Below, piece after piece: positions 1-8,539 of a DNA stretch of 64,000 bases. The first letter of the stretch is position 1; each line of letters opens with the position of its first letter. The notes under the pieces are model-generated. The model made no database searches. It was not told where the DNA came from and saw nothing but the letters and a program-made list of their open reading frames with translations. The stretch is from Bacillus cereus group sp. RP43. GTDB lineage: Bacteria; Bacillota; Bacilli; Bacillales; Bacillaceae_G. The DNA is taken from assembly GCF_040459645.1 (NCBI RefSeq), contig NZ_JARVHQ010000002.1, positions 310,001 through 374,000 on the forward strand, given 5' to 3'. The translations under genes and the position numbers were made by a program.

Positions 1-3
1 AGT

Positions 4-135
4 TCACTTACTTCCCTTAAACCGAATAAAAGTAAACGACCCTGTAAATGGATCTAGTCCATATTTTCTGCATACAAAATGGTAATATTGCCGCTTTTCT
101 TCCTCTGTTAGCTGTGATAAATCACTATTTATCAT
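4..135 (-). pseudogene. C-terminal fragment resembling a phage Bet/RecT-type annealing protein
   Basis: A 43-codon reading frame ends at position 4 and opens with an ATG at 135, directly at the junction with the TnpB element. It contains the segment LTEEEKRQYYHFVCRKYGLD followed by PFTG and a Phe-Ile-Arg-Phe stretch. That pattern (a helix, then GLDPF, then a beta strand) is what I associate with the early part of phage Bet/RecT single-strand annealing proteins. The match is short and from memory, so the family is only suggested. It may be a fragment separated from its original neighbour by the TnpB insertion, or a small independent gene. Confidence 0.3.
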
Positions 136-317
136 TTTAGCCAAGAAGACTCCTTCCTCAAGGAACGATTAGTGAGTAGGTGGGAGATGAATTGGCTTCG
201 GACAAGGGATGGCAGGAAGCCATCTTAATTGTTCGACATACATAAACTGTTACTTCACTACCTATCGAATGTATGTTTGTTGTATAATAGAAACATACCG
301 AAATGGAGGTGAAATGA

Positions 318-1439
318 ATGATGATTAATAAAGCATATAAATTTCGTATCTATCCAAATAAAGCACAAGCAACCCTAATCAATAAAACGATTGGCTGTTC
401 TCGTTTTGTATTCAATCATTTCCTATCTCTATGGGATAGTGCATACAAAGAAACAGGAAAAGGTTTGACATATGGTACATGCTCTGCGAAACTCCCTGCC
501 ATGAAGAAAGAATTTGTTTGGCTAAAAGAAGTGGATAGTATCGCGATTCAGTCGTCTGTTCGCAACCTTGCGGATGCTTATACACGCCTTTTCAAAAAAC
601 AAAACAATGCCCCGCGTTTCAAATCTAAGAAGAACAACGTACAATCTTATACCACAAAACAAACAAATGAAAACATTGCCGTTGTAGGAAACAAAATAAA
701 ATTTCCAAAATTAGGTCTTGTTCGATTTGCCAAAAGTCGTGAAGTAACAGGACGTATTTTAAATGCTACAGTTAGACGGAACCCTTCTGGCAGATACTTT
801 GTGTCATTGTTAGTTGAAACAGAAGTGCAAGAACTTCCGAAAACAAACTCTTACATTGGAATGGATGTGGGACTAAAAGATTTCGCCATTTTGTCAGATG
901 GAACAACCTATAAAAATCCGAAGTTTTTTCGATCATTAGAAGAGAAGTTGGCAAAAGCACAGCGTGTTCTTTCTAGAAGAATGAAAGGATCTTCTCGCTG
1001 GAATAAACAACGAGTAAAAGTAGCTAGAATTCATGAATACATGACGAACGCTAGAAAAGATTACTTGGACAAAATCTCGACTGAAATCATCAAAAACCAC
1101 GATGTTATCGGTATAGAGGATTTGCAAGTATCGAATATGTTAAAGAATCAAAAGTTAGCAAAAGCAATTAGTGAGGTATCATGGTCTCAATTTCGAACTA
1201 TGTTGGAATATAAGGCAAAATGGTACGGTAAACAAGTCATTGTTGTATCGAAAACATTTGCTTCAAGCCAATTATGTTCTTGTTGTGGATATCAAAACAA
1301 AGACGTTAAAAATCTAAACCTACGTAAATGGGACTGCCCTTCTTGCCTTACACACCATGATAGGGATATTAACACAAGTATCAATCTAAAGAATGAAGCG
1401 ATAAGGCTTCTAACCGCAAGGACTGTGGAGATAGCCTAA
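318..1439 (+). CDS. tnpB: TnpB RNA-guided endonuclease, copy 1
   Basis: This 373-residue protein has the full TnpB layout: N-terminal helix-turn-helix-like segment ([13 protein letters not shown]), central WED-like region, and a split RuvC nuclease. The likely RuvC acidic residues are D183 ([10 protein letters not shown]), E267 (IEDL) and D350 (DRDIN), with a four-Cys zinc finger (C320-x2-C323, C340-x2-C343) between the last two. The ribosome binding site GGAGGTG lies just upstream of the ATG. Only two residues differ from the copy at 15044-16165: R216 (His there) and T353 (Ala there). Alanine is the commoner residue at the latter place in this family. Known TnpB proteins use an omega RNA from the element right end to cut target DNA next to a TAM. 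All catalytic residues are present, so this copy is probably active. Confidence 0.93.
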   Translation: MMINKAYKFRIYPNKAQATLINKTIGCSRFVFNHFLSLWDSAYKETGKGLTYGTCSAKLPAMKKEFVWLKEVDSIAIQSSVRNLADAYTRLFKKQNNAPRFKSKKNNVQSYTTKQTNENIAVVGNKIKFPKLGLVRFAKSREVTGRILNATVRRNPSGRYFVSLLVETEVQELPKTNSYIGMDVGLKDFAILSDGTTYKNPKFFRSLEEKLAKAQRVLSRRMKGSSRWNKQRVKVARIHEYMTNARKDYLDKISTEIIKNHDVIGIEDLQVSNMLKNQKLAKAISEVSWSQFRTMLEYKAKWYGKQVIVVSKTFASSQLCSCCGYQNKDVKNLNLRKWDCPSCLTHHDRDINTSINLKNEAIRLLTARTVEIA

Positions 1440-1514
1440 TAAATTAGAGTTCGATAGAACTCTTTACTTAGGAATCCCCCTCTTCTAAACGAAGTGAAAG
1501 TGGGGGTAGTTCAA
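1440..1514 (+). ncRNA. Probable omega RNA scaffold at the right end of TnpB copy 1
   Basis: TnpB guide RNAs are normally made from the 3' end of tnpB and the right end of the element, with the guide just outside it. Here the right end carries a stem with CCCCC-TCTTC on one side and GAAG...GGGGG on the other (1476-1506), conserved in the second copy. Identity between copies stops after GTTCAA at 1514. The predicted guide would therefore start at 1515 (CCAAAGCAGATTTTGTACAT). This is inference from family knowledge. The RNA 5' end cannot be set by reading. Confidence 0.55.
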
Positions 1515-1928
1515 CCAAAGCAGATTTTGTACATAGCCGCTATATGGCTATTGTGAATAAGGAACAAATGATGGACATTCAGGGATCATTTGAGGAACTT
1601 GAGACTCGCGATCGTATGTTGAAAGAGTCATATAAATTTTAGTCCTACGATTGCTGGACACCGCATAGATACCTATCGCCGTCTTCTTGAAGGATGGAGT
1701 CCTGGACCAGAGGATGTGTGGAGTGATCTTAATATGTGGCGAAAATTTCTAAAGCTAGATAATATAACTTTTCATTCAATACCAGCTGTAACTGCTCTTA
1801 TTCTTCCTTCTCCCTTTAGAACTAACATGACATTACAAGAAAGAGAAGCAGAAACGGCATTTTGGACAAAACAAATTCGTTGCCAATCTTTTCGTTCTAC
1901 TATTCAAGATACATTTTTTACAATCTAA
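1515..1928 (+). pseudogene. Decayed gene fragments, not recognised
   Basis: Downstream of the TnpB element there are short frames that look coding but are interrupted. The first (about 1518-1642) reads KADFVHSRYMAIVNKEQ and onward to a stop. The second, from about 1645 and including an ATG at 1716, reads HRIDTYRRLLEGWSPGPED and ends at 1928. Codon use looks like genuine coding sequence, and stops and frame changes fall between the parts. I do not recognise the parent family. These are probably remnants of one or two genes broken by insertion of the TnpB element. Confidence 0.4.
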
Positions 1929-1934
1929 TTCTAG

Positions 1935-2165
1935 ATGGTCCTGCTGCAAAGATGCCTAAAATGTAGAAAGAATTGGATGAAGGGATTATCTGATGGGTTA
2001 ACTGTTTTATTAATTGATTCAGCATATGAAAACTCAAAGGTCGTGCATGTTTATGAAAAGGCTGGTTTTAAAACTGTGAGCACCTTTCCCCCAAGAGAAG
2101 GAGGGATTAATAGATTATTATATTTTTTGATGAACTGGAAAAGAAGTAACTTTTTAGTACACTAA
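1935..2165 (+). pseudogene. GNAT acetyltransferase C-terminal remnant
   Basis: The frame contains the signature of the last part of a GNAT N-acetyltransferase: leucine-rich strand, then YENSKVVHVYEKAGFK. The N-terminal half of such a protein would lie upstream, where the frame changes and has stops near 1928-1965. The ATG at 1935 has no convincing ribosome binding site. I read it as the C-terminal end of a degraded acetyltransferase, not a gene. Confidence 0.5.
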
Positions 2166-2285
2166 GCAGTTACATTAGAGCTTATATACCTATTTAATCT
2201 TCCACTACATTTTTTACACGTTCTAAAAATGCAACTACTACTTTATCATAAGCAAACTATAAAAAGAATTTGACAAACCATTTTA

Positions 2286-2483
2286 ATGGATGATTTGTTA
2301 CGGTATATTGAAGGGGGATTAATAGTGGAGAATGGAAAACCAAAGGTTATTGTGTATACTTCCTTATTTGGTAATTATGACTCAGTGAAAGAACCGTTAT
2401 TCATAGATAAGAATGTGGATTATATATTATTTACAGATAATGGTTCTGGTGCAAATATGAACAAAAGAACAAATGGGCTGTAA
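2286..2483 (+). pseudogene. N-terminal fragment of a TOD1/MUCI70-like glycosyltransferase-domain protein, cut by IS6
   Basis: The frame reads KPKVIVYTSLFGNYD followed by KEPLF and VDYILFTDN. This is the typical opening beta-alpha-beta of DUF616 (TOD1/MUCI70) glycosyltransferase-like proteins. Coding similarity stops exactly where the IS6 inverted repeat GGTTCTGGTGCAAA begins at 2442, so the last residues come from IS sequence. Nothing of the rest of the gene is visible on the far side of the IS at 3281, so the insertion came with a deletion or rearrangement. Confidence 0.55.
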
Positions 2484-3280
2484 ATTCCTAGCGGAATTTT
2501 ATCTTATGCAACGAGTCCAAACAACTGGTTGATGCAGGTATTCTGATTTTGAACAGACTGGTCTCCTAAATCTATCTGTCCCTTTTTGACCATATGCATG
2601 GCCTCTATCCCAGCAATCATCTTTTTAGCAGTTTGAAACGATTTTAACCCTAACATGCTCCAAATCCGTTTTTTAATATACCTATGGTCTTGTTCAATGA
2701 TATTGTTTAAATATTTTTTCACACGAAGTGGCATATCTTGAGGTATGCTATTTGCTTGTTTTAATTCTCGTATAGCAACAGGATAGGCTTTATCGCCATC
2801 TGCAGTTATCACACGAGGTTTTGTGGCATGACAAGCAACCAAGGCCTTGTTAAAAAAGCGCTTGGCTGCCTTTACATCTCTCTGCTTACTTAAATAAAAA
2901 TCAATTGTATTTCCTTCGGAATCAATGGCACGATATAAGTACATTTGCTTTCCTTTGATTTTGATGTACGTTTCGTCCACTCTCCAAGAATCATTGGTTT
3001 GCTTCAAATGTTTCCGAATTCGTTCATTCAATTCCGGTCCATATTGGTGAACCCAGCGCATAATTGTTGTATGAGCAATAGACAAACCTCGTTCTTCCAT
3101 CATTTCTACCAAATCCCGAAAGCTTAAGTTATACCGAAGGTACCATCTGACAGTTAGTAAAATAATTTCAGGTTGATAGTGCTTCCATTTAAAATCTGCT
3201 GATCTCGTCATCGTCATACACATCCTTTATTTATGAATATTTCCAGTGTACACAACGACAGTATTTTTTGCACCAGAACC
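2442..3280 (-). mobile_element. IS6-family (IS240-like) insertion sequence, copy 1
   Basis: Terminal inverted repeats GGTTCTGGTGCAAA (2442-2455) and its complement ending at 3280 bracket one transposase gene, total about 839 bp, normal for IS6. The eight bases flanking each side do not match. No target duplication is visible, as expected after recombination between IS6 copies. Related sequence recurs at 13064, 13419-14270, 21750 and 39204-39564 in this window. Confidence 0.9.
2504..3223 (-). CDS. IS6-family DDE transposase, apparently intact
   Basis: This 239-residue transposase has the usual IS6 arrangement: N-terminal helix-turn-helix (RDLVEMMEERGLSIAHTTI) and the DDE catalytic domain. The catalytic residues can be read as D83 (RVDETYIK), D142 (ITADGD) and E177 (NNIIEQDH), with the trailing R/K-rich helix (HRYIKKR). 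Length agrees with IS240-type transposases (about 235 residues). IS6 elements move by a copy-in route and often carry neighbouring genes as composite transposons. All motifs are intact, unlike the copy at 13482-14198, so this is the best candidate for an active IS6 enzyme in the window. Confidence 0.93.
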   Translation of the reverse strand: MCMTMTRSADFKWKHYQPEIILLTVRWYLRYNLSFRDLVEMMEERGLSIAHTTIMRWVHQYGPELNERIRKHLKQTNDSWRVDETYIKIKGKQMYLYRAIDSEGNTIDFYLSKQRDVKAAKRFFNKALVACHATKPRVITADGDKAYPVAIRELKQANSIPQDMPLRVKKYLNNIIEQDHRYIKKRIWSMLGLKSFQTAKKMIAGIEAMHMVKKGQIDLGDQSVQNQNTCINQLFGLVA

Positions 3281-3473
3281 CTACTTTGTCAGTACCAGTA
3301 ATTTCTTTCCTTTAAACGTTTTTCAGAACAGTTACGTTAGATAAGCTGTTAATCTTTAGAAACGTTATCGTATCTTGCGCTAACTTTAAGGGGAATATCG
3401 TTCTCAATTAATTGCAGGTATTGGGATATTTGTGTTTTTATATCTGCATCTAGTATTATTTTGATCGAACTCC

Positions 3474-4037
3474 TTAGATTTTTCCTACAAGGTCAAGGCT
3501 TGGTTTAAGTGTTGCAGAACCCTCTTGCCATTTAGCTGGGCAAACTTCTCCTGGGTTGTTACGTACGTATTGAGCTGCTTTAATTTTGTTAACAAGGATG
3601 CTTGCATCACGGCCGATACCGTCTGCATTGATTTCCATAGACTGGATAACACCGTCTGGATCGATGATAAATGTACCACGAGCAGCAAGACCTTCTTCTT
3701 CAATTAATACATTGAAGTTACTAGTGATTGTACGAGTTGGATCACCAATCATAATGTATTCGATTTTGCCTATGGTTTCTGAGTTATCATGCCATGCTTT
3801 ATGTGTGAAGTGAGTGTCTGTAGATACAGAGTATACTTCAACTCCTAATTCTTTTAGAGTTGCATATTGGTTTTGTAAGTCTTCAAGTTCAGTTGGGCAA
3901 ACGAATGTGAAGTCTGCTGGATAGAAGCAAACTACACTCCACTTACCTTTTAAATTTTCCTCAGTAACCTCTAGAAATTTACCATTATGGTACGCCTCTG
4001 CTTTAAACGGTTTTACTTCTGTTCCAATTAATAACAT
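3474..4037 (-). CDS. ahpC: Peroxiredoxin AhpC (alkyl hydroperoxide reductase C)
   Basis: The product is a 187-residue typical 2-Cys peroxiredoxin that reduces hydrogen peroxide, organic peroxides and peroxynitrite in the cytoplasm. The peroxidatic cysteine is C47 in DFTFVCPTE and the resolving cysteine is C166 in EVCPAKW. Length matches B. subtilis AhpC. The start is supported by AGGAGGAATTT immediately upstream. No ahpF reductase gene follows, although ahpC is usually paired with ahpF, so this is either a second copy or a moved one. It lies 65 bp downstream of the permease, on the same strand as the oxygenase and decarboxylase. A role in removing peroxide from uncoupled oxygenase turnover is possible but is my inference. 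Confidence 0.92.
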   Translation of the reverse strand: MLLIGTEVKPFKAEAYHNGKFLEVTEENLKGKWSVVCFYPADFTFVCPTELEDLQNQYATLKELGVEVYSVSTDTHFTHKAWHDNSETIGKIEYIMIGDPTRTITSNFNVLIEEEGLAARGTFIIDPDGVIQSMEINADGIGRDASILVNKIKAAQYVRNNPGEVCPAKWQEGSATLKPSLDLVGKI

Positions 4038-4102
4038 AATAAAATTCCTCCTAATTGTGTTTTTTGATAAACCTAAATAAATTTGTTTATAAGAGTTTGA
4101 AT

Positions 4103-5596
4103 CTATTTTAAATCACAATTCTTAAGATCAATCAATTTAGTTTTATATTTTAGCTTGTAACCAAACCAAATACATAAAAACATAACCACACTACTATATG
4201 TTGTACAAAGATTAATCCATGAAATCTCCATTTTGAGGATAGCATTATACTCTTGACCTACTATAATAGTTATACATAATATAATTGAAATAATAGGAGC
4301 AAATGGAAACCATTTAGCTTTATAAGGAAGATTGTTAATATCTTTCCCTTGTGCCATATATGCCTTTCGGAATCGATAATGACATAATGCGATGCCTATC
4401 CATGATAAAAAACCTGATAGTCCTGAGGAGTTTAGCAACCACATAAATACCACTCCTTCACCAAAAAACGAAGATAGAAAAGCGAGCATACCCACTAGAG
4501 AAGTTATAATTAAAGCATTTACTGGTATACCATTTTTATTTAACTTCAAAAGTGATTTTGGGGCTTTCCCCTCTTTAGCTAAGGACCAAAGCATACGAGT
4601 AGACGCATACATTCCCGAATTCGCAGCTGATAAAATAGATGTTAATATTACAGCGTTCATAACCGATGCTGCAAATGCAAGACCAGCCTTTTCAAAGACT
4701 ATCGTGAAAGGACTCATTGAGATATTCTCAATATCACTATTCATCAAATAAGGATTTGTATATGGGATAAGCAATCCAATAATTAAAATAGAACAAATAT
4801 AAAAAAGTAGAATTCTCCAAAACACCTGTTTTATAGCCTTAGGTACACTCTTTTTAGGATTCTTACTTTCTCCAGCTGCAACTCCAATTAATTCTGTTCC
4901 TTGAAAAGAAAATCCTGCAATCATAAAAACGGAGAGGATACTGAGACTATTAGATGGAAAAGGTGCTTCCTCTATAGTGAAATTTTTAAAACCTATAAAT
5001 TCTCCACCTATGATTCCGATAATGGTACATAATCCTACTAATAGAAAAATTATGATTGTGATTACTTTAACTAAAGAAAACCAGAACTCAGCTTCTCCAA
5101 ATGACTGTGTAGAAAAGTAATTAAGCAATACAATTATGGTTAAGAAAATAGCGCTCCATATTATTCCTGGGACAGATGGGAACCAAAATTTCATTATGAT
5201 AGCAGAGGCGGACAATTCAACAGCTATTGTAATAGCCCATGTATACCAATAATTCCATCCAAGAGCAAAACCAAGAGCTGGATCAACAAATTTAGTGGCA
5301 TATGTACTAAATGAACCTGAATCGGGTAAGAATGTAGCTAATTCACCCAAACTCATCATAATTAAATACACCATTATGCCTATTAATATATAGGCTATTA
5401 ATGCTCCACCTGGCCCAGCCGTTTGAATAGATGTACCACTAGAAACGAATAATCCTGTTCCTATTGATCCGCCTATAGCAATCATAGTCAAATGTCTTGT
5501 TTCTAATGTTCTTTTTAACGTACCTGTAGGATTTCCATTGGGTTTATGAATTGTATTGTCTATACTCGACGTTACAGTTGCTCTTTCGGAACTCAT
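4103..5596 (-). CDS. LysP-like amino acid permease (APC superfamily)
   Basis: This polytopic membrane protein of about 497 residues (12 predicted segments) closely resembles the E. coli lysine-specific permease LysP throughout. Matching stretches include [14 protein letters not shown], the [16 protein letters not shown] region, [17 protein letters not shown] and the late HYRFR segment. Proton-coupled lysine import is the likely role, although APC specificity cannot be proved from sequence. I prefer the second ATG (5596, MSSERATV), because GGGGGAA sits at correct spacing before it, while the ATG at 5608 has no site. It follows the oxygenase gene by about 230 bp with a hairpin between, and precedes ahpC. 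Import of lysine beside a lysine-type decarboxylase and an amino acid oxygenase forms a coherent pathway. Confidence 0.85.
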   Translation of the reverse strand: MSSERATVTSSIDNTIHKPNGNPTGTLKRTLETRHLTMIAIGGSIGTGLFVSSGTSIQTAGPGGALIAYILIGIMVYLIMMSLGELATFLPDSGSFSTYATKFVDPALGFALGWNYWYTWAITIAVELSASAIIMKFWFPSVPGIIWSAIFLTIIVLLNYFSTQSFGEAEFWFSLVKVITIIIFLLVGLCTIIGIIGGEFIGFKNFTIEEAPFPSNSLSILSVFMIAGFSFQGTELIGVAAGESKNPKKSVPKAIKQVFWRILLFYICSILIIGLLIPYTNPYLMNSDIENISMSPFTIVFEKAGLAFAASVMNAVILTSILSAANSGMYASTRMLWSLAKEGKAPKSLLKLNKNGIPVNALIITSLVGMLAFLSSFFGEGVVFMWLLNSSGLSGFLSWIGIALCHYRFRKAYMAQGKDINNLPYKAKWFPFAPIISIILCITIIVGQEYNAILKMEISWINLCTTYSSVVMFLCIWFGYKLKYKTKLIDLKNCDLK

Positions 5597-5763
5597 GATT
5601 TCCCCCATATATATATAGCGTGTTTAGAGATTAATTAAACATATCAGAAACCTGATAAAAATTGATTAGGCGTCTATTTAAAGTTTAATTAGAACAATAT
5701 AAAATCAATTAATCTATTTTCCAATGTACATCAGTATGTTTTAATTCTTTAAAATCCAAAACA

Positions 5764-5816
5764 ATACAGCCGAAGGGAATGAACTCTTCTCTCCGACTGT
5801 AAAAATGTTTTAATTA
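5764..5816 (-). terminator. Hairpin between oxygenase and permease genes
   Basis: On the minus strand TACAGTCGG pairs (with wobbles) with TCGGCTGTA and is followed by a short T-rich run. It lies between the oxygenase stop and the permease start and may be an intrinsic terminator or attenuator, so the permease could be expressed at a different level or from its own promoter. Confidence 0.45.
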
Positions 5817-5825
5817 ACCTAAAGC

Positions 5826-6596
5826 TTAAACTTCAACTAACTCCTTAGTATCTTCATAGATTTCTCCCATAGTCTCATGAGAAATATTTTTAATTAAATC
5901 TTCTTCAGATGCATAACTAAAGACCACAACAGTACGACGAGAATCGTTTTCTAAAGGTGTCACCCTATGCAATGTAGTACCAGCTTTCATAAAGTAACAA
6001 TGGTCTTGAGGAACATATACATTTTGAATTTCACGATTTTCAAGTACCGCTTTTAATCCCGTTTCAGGATTTTCTTTATCCCATACGGTATTAGGAATAT
6101 ATTCGACAATCGCGCCTTCCCCTTCTTTAGGTGCTTCAATTACCCAAATTAAAGCAAAAGTGTAGTCATCCCAATGCCAACCATGAGTATCACCTGTTTT
6201 TTGCTGATTATTAATAATAAATTCTTCTGGCGTATATGGAATACGATGTACCGGTTCATTATTATTTAAAAATGTTAAGAAGTTTAATACCACTTCAGAT
6301 TTAAAAAATGCTGGAATTATCTTTCCCTTTTCAGAAATACTGTCACGATTTACTACATTAAAGTTACGAGGTGTATTACCTGTAGCTTTAATAGTAATAT
6401 CACGACGTTTTGCATTTTCTGAAAGAAGATATTTCGCTTCAGCAGACATAGCTGCAATTAATGGTTGAGGTAACATGTCATTCATCATTGCTAATCCTTC
6501 ATTTTTAAATCTCTCCTGAAGTACCAGTAAGTAATCTTTTTGAAGCGAGTTGATATGATTTTCTATAATAGTGTCAAATTGTTTTTGAAATTCCAT
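5826..6596 (-). CDS. Fe(II)/2-oxoglutarate oxygenase, HalD/BesD-like, hydroxylase-type active site
   Basis: The 256-residue protein has the core of the small amino acid halogenase/hydroxylase family that includes BesD and HalD: GDTHGWHWDDYTFALIWV, then a double-stranded beta-helix and a distal His. The iron ligands can be read as H141, D143 and H210 (AGTTLHRV), with R220/R221 likely to hold 2-oxoglutarate. In true halogenases of this family the acidic ligand is Gly (H-x-G), which leaves room for chloride. Here it is Asp, so hydroxylation of a free amino acid (lysine or ornithine-like) is the better prediction. The ribosome binding site AGGAGGAA precedes the ATG. It is 34 bp downstream of the decarboxylase gene on the same strand and surely co-transcribed. 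Product regiochemistry cannot be read from sequence. Confidence 0.8.
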   Translation of the reverse strand: MEFQKQFDTIIENHINSLQKDYLLVLQERFKNEGLAMMNDMLPQPLIAAMSAEAKYLLSENAKRRDITIKATGNTPRNFNVVNRDSISEKGKIIPAFFKSEVVLNFLTFLNNNEPVHRIPYTPEEFIINNQQKTGDTHGWHWDDYTFALIWVIEAPKEGEGAIVEYIPNTVWDKENPETGLKAVLENREIQNVYVPQDHCYFMKAGTTLHRVTPLENDSRRTVVVFSYASEEDLIKNISHETMGEIYEDTKELVEV

Positions 6597-6630
6597 AGTA
6601 AATTCCTCCTAGTTTTCAAATAAGTATAGT

Positions 6631-8148
6631 TTATTTATCATCAATTACTTTAATCGCATGTAAACCATTACTACTTTGTACAGAGAGTCCTAATTCGAGA
6701 CAATAATTAAGGTAGTCTGTAATATCTTTCGTAATTATCTCTCCTGGTAAAAGAACAGGTATACCCGGAGGTGTAACAAGGACTGACTCAGCAGCCACTC
6801 GTCCAATAGCTTGATCTAACTCCACATATTTTACCTTTGAAAAATATGCTTCTCTTGGTGTGAGAGCTAATTGAGGTGGTGTTAGTACGTTCATAGACCA
6901 CTGACTTCTTGCAAATTGTTTTGCATCTGACTGTATTTCCCCATTGTTGAATCTCCTAGCCAACGAACCTAACGCTTGTACTAATTGATTAATATCCGAT
7001 TCATCATGCCCAATTGTAATAATAAAAAGAATATTATTCACATCGGAAAGCTCAACTTCTATGCGGTAATCATCTCGCAAAATATTTTCTACTTCTCTTC
7101 CTGTTACACCCCAATTAGTAACGTTTATACAAAGCTTTGTCTCATCTAAAGCAAAACTAGAGCTCGAATGATTCAAATCTTCTGGTTTTAAACAAGAAAG
7201 TCCATACATTTGATCAATTTCATTTCTAGCTTTACGAGATAATGCAATTGCACGTCCTAATAATTTTTCTCCGTTTATCGCCAGTTGTTTACGAGCAGCA
7301 TCTAAGGAGGCCATTAATATATAATTTGCACTAGTAGTAGTAACTAAAGAGAAATTCTCTTTAACTCTGTCTAAGCTAACTAGTCCCTCTCGAACATTGA
7401 TAACACTTGTCTGAGTAAATGAACCACCCATTTTATGCATACTAGACGATGCAATATCCGCACCAGCTTGCATTGCAGACATTGGTAAATCAGGATGAAA
7501 ATGAACATGTGACCCCTGAGCCTCGTCAACTATTACAGGGATTCCTTTCGAATGAACATAATCTATTATTTGTTTCAAGTCTGTTACAACACCATAATAG
7601 GTAGGGTTTATTATACATACTCCTTTAACGTCCGGATGCTCATCTAAGGTTTTTTGAATATTTTCTAGACTAATCCCATGACAAACTCCATATACAGGAT
7701 CAATTTCAGGAGATATAAAGATTGGTACCGCACCGGATAGTATAAGTCCACTAACAATAGAAGCATGAACATTCCTAGGTACAATTATCTTATCTCCAGG
7801 ATTACAAATGCTCATAATCATAACTACATTAGCACTACTAGTACCTTGAACACTAAAAATCGTGTAGTCAGCCCCAAAGGCTTTTGCAGCTAGCTTCTGT
7901 GCCTCATGAATAATTCCAGTTGGATGGCGTAAATAATCTAATGGCGGTATTCCTACTAAATCAAAATCTAAAGTGTTTTTCCCAAAATATGTTGTAAATT
8001 CCTCGTCCAAACCTCTTCCCTTTATATGGCCAGGGGTATGCATTTGTAGAAAATTACCCTCTATGTAATTCTTTACTCCAGTAATTAGTGGTGTTTCATA
8101 TTGCTCATCTTTACATTTACTTTTTACGGTATTTAATTGGATCTGCAA
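6631..8148 (-). CDS. Orn/Lys/Arg-family PLP decarboxylase
   Basis: The 505-residue protein is a fold-type I PLP decarboxylase of the Gram-positive Orn/Lys/Arg (SpeA/Cad-like) group. Visible landmarks are MHTPGH near residue 36, the GTSSAN PLP-phosphate loop (102-107), VDEAQGSH (D208, H214) and the Schiff-base lysine K239 in SSSMHKMGGS. The C-terminal subdomain with VLVTPPGIPVLLPGE is complete. The start is TTG at 8146-8148 with AGAGGTGATT upstream. Such enzymes turn lysine to cadaverine, arginine to agmatine or ornithine to putrescine. With a lysine permease and amino acid oxygenase downstream, lysine or hydroxylysine is the likely substrate, but that is inference. Confidence 0.9.
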   Translation of the reverse strand: MQIQLNTVKSKCKDEQYETPLITGVKNYIEGNFLQMHTPGHIKGRGLDEEFTTYFGKNTLDFDLVGIPPLDYLRHPTGIIHEAQKLAAKAFGADYTIFSVQGTSSANVVMIMSICNPGDKIIVPRNVHASIVSGLILSGAVPIFISPEIDPVYGVCHGISLENIQKTLDEHPDVKGVCIINPTYYGVVTDLKQIIDYVHSKGIPVIVDEAQGSHVHFHPDLPMSAMQAGADIASSSMHKMGGSFTQTSVINVREGLVSLDRVKENFSLVTTTSANYILMASLDAARKQLAINGEKLLGRAIALSRKARNEIDQMYGLSCLKPEDLNHSSSSFALDETKLCINVTNWGVTGREVENILRDDYRIEVELSDVNNILFIITIGHDESDINQLVQALGSLARRFNNGEIQSDAKQFARSQWSMNVLTPPQLALTPREAYFSKVKYVELDQAIGRVAAESVLVTPPGIPVLLPGEIITKDITDYLNYCLELGLSVQSSNGLHAIKVIDDK

Positions 8149-8295
8149 AGAATCACCTCTCTTAATTATGTACTTTCATATTTGATAAAATAACAAATTT
8201 CCATTTAATATCCATTACCTATCTACTCACTAATACCATCAATGTTATCTGTATCTATAATTCTCTTGCCTTATCCCTCCTATTTATCTAAGCCG

Positions 8296-8344
8296 CTTAA
8301 GATTAAATCTAAATTTCTTAAAATTAAAATTTCTTAAGATTCAA
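8296..8344. repeat. Three short direct repeats upstream of the decarboxylase
   Basis: The 12-mers CTTAAGATTAAA (8296-8307), CTTAAAATTAAA (8317-8328) and CTTAAGATTCAA (8333-8344) recur within 50 bp, about 150 bp upstream of the TTG start. They may be a regulator-binding array for the decarboxylase operon, or simply AT-rich low-complexity sequence. Confidence 0.35.
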
Positions 8345-8422
8345 TTTTTATTATATATTTACTGAAAATAATGTGAAGTAGGCACTTTTTTGTATCAGAG
8401 TACCCCATTGCATACATAATTA

Positions 8423-8461
8423 CTTATAATAAGTTATTTACTATAAGTAACTTATTATAAG
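8423..8461. other. Perfect 14-bp inverted repeat
   Basis: CTTATAATAAGTTA (8423-8436) is repeated inverted as TAACTTATTATAAG (8448-8461) with an 11-base loop. It lies in the divergence-free gap between the reductase terminator and the decarboxylase promoter region. It could be an operator or a cruciform-prone site. The AT content makes it a weak terminator. Confidence 0.5.
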
Positions 8462-8473
8462 ACATTCTTAATA

Positions 8474-8502
8474 CAAAAAAGAGCCCCATTGTATAGGGCT
8501 CT
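8474..8502 (-). terminator. Terminator of the flavodoxin-fold reductase gene
   Basis: AGAGCCC (8480-8486) pairs with GGGCTCT (8496-8502). Read on the minus strand the stem is followed by TTTTTT. It lies 37 bp after the stop at 8540. Confidence 0.8.
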
Positions 8503-8539
8503 AAAACATTCGTGATTTCCAGCATAAGAATAAATCTAG

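Larger units (their letters stand above)
128..1514 (+). mobile_element. TnpB-only IS200/IS605-type element, copy 1
   Basis: The boundaries come from comparison with the inverted second copy at 14969-16355. Both are about 1387 bp and nearly identical from TTTATCATTTTAGCC to the final GTTCAA. The left end has a small hairpin (TTCCTCAAGGAA, near 152-163). The right end has a longer hairpin (CCCCC...GGGGG, 1476-1506). No TnpA tyrosine transposase is present, so mobility would need a TnpA in trans. TTTAT precedes CATT in both copies and is the likely target or TAM motif. About 190 bp of non-coding left end precede tnpB. Confidence 0.85.

Noticed and set aside
128..317. Group I intron (IStron) at the TnpB left end
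   Set aside because: The left end is only about 190 bp and shows no group I core elements.
772..1127. Open minus-strand frames inside tnpB (and the same frames in copy 2)
   Set aside because: They mirror the codon structure of tnpB and have no start signals.
5826..6596. Annotation as an amino acid halogenase
   Set aside because: The family name suggests it, but the ligand motif is H141-W-D143, not H-x-G. Halogenases need the position free for chloride.
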